Shown here piece after piece: positions 35,400 through 37,217 of a stretch of DNA of 37,217 nt. Location of the stretch: NCBI GenBank assembly GCA_004356955.1, contig SMXS01000030.1:1-37217 (forward strand), written 5' to 3'. This stretch comes from Alphaproteobacteria bacterium (lineage in GTDB: Bacteria; Pseudomonadota; Alphaproteobacteria; SMXS01). Within the stretch, counting starts at the first letter, position 1; each line of letters begins with the position of its first letter. The notes under the pieces were generated by a model, which worked only from the letters and a program-made list of their open reading frames with translations, searched no databases and had not been told where the DNA came from. The position numbers were made by a program, and so were the translations under genes.

Positions 35400-35809
35400 C
35401 CCCTAAAATCGTGAAAACCGTTTTGGTCTCGGCCGTGGTGCTGATTGACGTTGACGGTCGGGTGCTGATCGCCCAGCGTCCCGAAGGCAAGTCGATGGCG
35501 GGCTTGTGGGAATTTCCTGGCGGTAAGGTCGAACCGGGTGAAACACCCGAGATCGCCCTGATCCGCGAGATGCATGAAGAACTGGGCATCGAAACCTGGG
35601 AAAGCTGCCTGGCACCGCTGACCTTTGCGTCCCACACCTATGAAGATTTTCACCTGTTGATGCCGCTATTTGCCTGCCGCAAATGGAAGGGCACCCCCCA
35701 AAGTCGCGAAGGCCAGGCGCTGAAATGGGTGCGAATCAATCAATTGCGCGATTATCCCATGCCGCCTGCCGATGAACCGCTGATCGCTATGTTACGAGAC
35801 CTGCTTTAG
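35396..35809 (+). CDS. mutT: 8-oxo-dGTP diphosphatase MutT (Nudix)
   Basis: The 137-residue Nudix hydrolase cleans 8-oxo-dGTP from the nucleotide pool. The Nudix box is complete: GGKVEPGETPEIALIREMHEELGI. WEFPGG just before it is typical of MutT. I chose the ATG at 35396, which overlaps the GNAT stop as ATGA, over the track's start seven codons upstream. The stop overlaps that of the convergent methyltransferase gene. Confidence 0.94.
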   Translation: MTPKIVKTVLVSAVVLIDVDGRVLIAQRPEGKSMAGLWEFPGGKVEPGETPEIALIREMHEELGIETWESCLAPLTFASHTYEDFHLLMPLFACRKWKGTPQSREGQALKWVRINQLRDYPMPPADEPLIAMLRDLL

Positions 35810-36720
35810 TTTCCTGCTTCAGGGTCTTTCAGATCTTCGCCAAACATCTTGAGTGCGTCGCCCAGATTGACCGTGGCACTGCCTGGTTTTAAGGGCTGTT
35901 GCTGGCTTTCATGGGGTGACCAACCGGTCAGGAAGACAATATCAAAACTGGCCGGGATGCGCCCGTCCGGGCGGCCAAACAGGTCGTGGTAGGCCTCGGC
36001 TGTGGCCATCATGGTGCGGCGCGTCATGGGCGCGCGGTGGCGGCTCAACAGGGCATTGCTTTCGCCCATACCGCGCAAGTCCCGCATCAATGACAACGCG
36101 TCGCTATAGTCGACAGTGATGCGTTCTGTATCGGCCACCGACAAGGCGAAGCCCGCGCGCTGTAGCAGGTCGCCTGCCTCGCGGACATCGACAAAGGGCG
36201 AAACGCGGGGGCTGGCGCCGCCCATTTCCTGCATTTCGGCTTGCAAGAGTGCCTGTCGCAACTCTGTCAGCGTTTCGCCCCCAAACAAGGCGGCCATGAA
36301 CAGCCCATCGGGCTTGAGGGCCCGGTTGACCTGGATCAGGGCGCCAGGAAGGTCGTTGACCCAATGCAGTGACAGCACCGACGTGATCAGGCTGAGGCTG
36401 TCATCTTTGAAGGGCAGGAATTCTTCATCGGCGATCACGGGGAACCCGGTTGACTGGCGCACCATGTTGCCAGAGATATCGGCGCTGATAATTGTTTCGA
36501 TGCCGGGGTGTTTACCCAGCAGCGACGCCATGATGCCTGAATGACTGCCAATGTCAGCCGCTGTGTGAAAGCTGCGATTGACGTCATACAAACGGTCATC
36601 CAGGCGGCTTGCGACTTCCTGTTTCAGGAAATCAAAGTCCCCATAGCGGGCCGCCCGACGCTGTCGCCGGACGCGCAGCAAGTGTCGGTCAAAAATTTGG
36701 CTATCTGCGTTGTCGCTCAT
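35806..36720 (-). CDS. SAM-dependent methyltransferase-fold protein, NDUFAF5/BioC-like
   Basis: The 304-residue class I methyltransferase-fold protein has motif I in TAADIGSHSG, a later acidic position in SADIS, and SVLSLHWVNDLPGAL typical of the BioC/NDUFAF5 branch. The N-terminus FDRHLLRVRRQRRAA matches NDUFAF5, a mitochondrial complex I assembly factor that hydroxylates an arginine of NDUFS7. Motif I lacks the usual GxG (GSHSG instead). BioC cannot be excluded, but no biotin genes are nearby. Divergent from comF. Confidence 0.88.
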   Translation of the reverse strand: MSDNADSQIFDRHLLRVRRQRRAARYGDFDFLKQEVASRLDDRLYDVNRSFHTAADIGSHSGIMASLLGKHPGIETIISADISGNMVRQSTGFPVIADEEFLPFKDDSLSLITSVLSLHWVNDLPGALIQVNRALKPDGLFMAALFGGETLTELRQALLQAEMQEMGGASPRVSPFVDVREAGDLLQRAGFALSVADTERITVDYSDALSLMRDLRGMGESNALLSRHRAPMTRRTMMATAEAYHDLFGRPDGRIPASFDIVFLTGWSPHESQQQPLKPGSATVNLGDALKMFGEDLKDPEAGN

Positions 36721-36780
36721 TTGGTCTATATGACAGAAGACGACTTCGCGGCCAAGAACCCTTCATGACAGATCAGATTT

Positions 36781-36815
36781 GACCCATTGAATATTGACCC
36801 ATTGAATATTGACCC
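36781..36815 (+). repeat. 15-bp tandem repeat at the start of comF
   Basis: GACCCATTGAATATT occurs twice in tandem and is followed by a third GACCC. It covers the presumed TTG start and gives a repeated NIDP at the protein's N-terminus. Confidence 0.9.
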
Positions 36816-37217
36816 AGGCCATATTGAAAAACAGTCACGCCGTTGGTTCCCCAATGCCGTCCGCCAGCTTATGGATGCTATCTATCCGCCGCAATGCGCT
36901 GCCTGTCACCAGGTCGTTGCCCAACATGGCCAGCTTTGTGGTGATTGTTGGTCGCAAGCGCATTTCATCCAACCGCCTTATTGCGCGTGCTGCGGCATAC
37001 CGTTCGAATTTGACCAGGGGGTAGACGCGATCTGTCTTGTTTGTCTGGCAAACAAGCCCATATATAAAACGGCCCGCGGCCATGATTTATGACGATATCG
37101 CCCGTACGCTGGTGCTGTCGTTCAAGCACGGTGACCGGCTGGACCCGGCAGCGTCCTACGCCCAGATGATGGTGCGTGCAGGTGGCAAACTGGTCGAGTC
37201 AGCGGACCTTATTGTCC
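36787..37217 (+). pseudogene. ComF-family amidophosphoribosyltransferase, frameshifted and cut by window end
   Basis: The N-terminal part is a ComF zinc-finger-like region: YPPQCAACHQVV, LCGDCW, CACCGIPFEF and CLVC. The first frame reads to KTARG and stops at 37090-37092. The next frame continues at once with AMIYDDIARTLVLSFKHGDRLDPA, the expected phosphoribosyltransferase part, to the window edge. The break is at about 37073-37084 and equals loss of two bases (or one extra) in GCCCGCGGCC. ComF proteins are tied to DNA uptake in competent bacteria, but most alphaproteobacterial homologues have no shown role. Start codon uncertain (TTG at 36787). Confidence 0.85.

Overview
This 37.2 kb window is chromosomal DNA of an alphaproteobacterium, largely core genes packed tightly. 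The lineage call rests on gene content and order: a SUV3-like helicase / S4 protein / fdxA / carD run, bolA beside dnaJ-cobS-cobT, aroK-aroB-corC divergent from xerD, an Mcl1-type malyl-CoA lyase, a CobS/CobT aerobic cobaltochelatase and an NDUFAF5-type methyltransferase. I cannot name the genus; a marine or Rhodospirillales-like lineage is only a guess. No prophage, insertion sequence, CRISPR array or rRNA is seen.

Layout. 1-2.1 kb: tRNA-Arg(CCU), an SDR protein with a degenerate active site, and a membrane-anchored SNase-like protein lacking key acidic residues. 2.1-7.1 kb (minus strand): carD as its own unit, then a helicase > S4 protein > TerB > fdxA operon ending in an intrinsic terminator. 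7.3-12.5 kb (plus): an Old Yellow Enzyme-type gene broken by a one-base frameshift in a C7 tract, then methylmalonyl-CoA mutase, its GTPase chaperone MeaB and rpmB. 12.5-15.6 kb: a phytase-like esterase protein (minus), a Tat-exported dienelactone hydrolase-like protein and a PLP decarboxylase/sphingosine-phosphate-lyase-like enzyme. 15.9-19.5 kb (minus): dnaJ-like, cobS, cobT. 19.5-23.7 kb: bolA (plus), then aroK > aroB > corC > AEC permease (minus). 23.8-27.9 kb (plus): a small membrane protein, a 609-residue exported protein of unknown function, xerD and malyl-CoA lyase. 27.9-30.7 kb: a 2'-5' RNA ligase-like gene with no normal start codon and a FrnE-like DsbA protein (minus); accA and a small exported protein (plus). 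30.7-37.2 kb: secA (minus), argJ-GNAT-mutT (plus), the NDUFAF5/BioC-like methyltransferase (minus), and a comF that is frameshifted and cut by the window end.

How the genes fit together. MCM, MeaB, CobS/CobT (B12 synthesis), malyl-CoA lyase and AccA point to acyl-CoA carbon metabolism through C3-C5 CoA esters, such as propionate handling or an ethylmalonyl-CoA-type route; the diagnostic crotonyl-CoA carboxylase/reductase is not in the window. The rest is housekeeping: transcription (CarD), secretion (SecA), shikimate and arginine synthesis, chromosome dimer resolution (XerD), Fe-S functions (FdxA, BolA) and nucleotide sanitation (MutT).

The main non-routine signals are a ~132 bp two-armed palindromic repeat present twice in opposite orientations, two frameshifted genes plus one gene without a start codon, two enzyme-fold proteins with substituted catalytic residues, several in-frame tandem repeats, and three convergent gene pairs whose stop codons overlap. 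I found no convincing new defence or mobile system.
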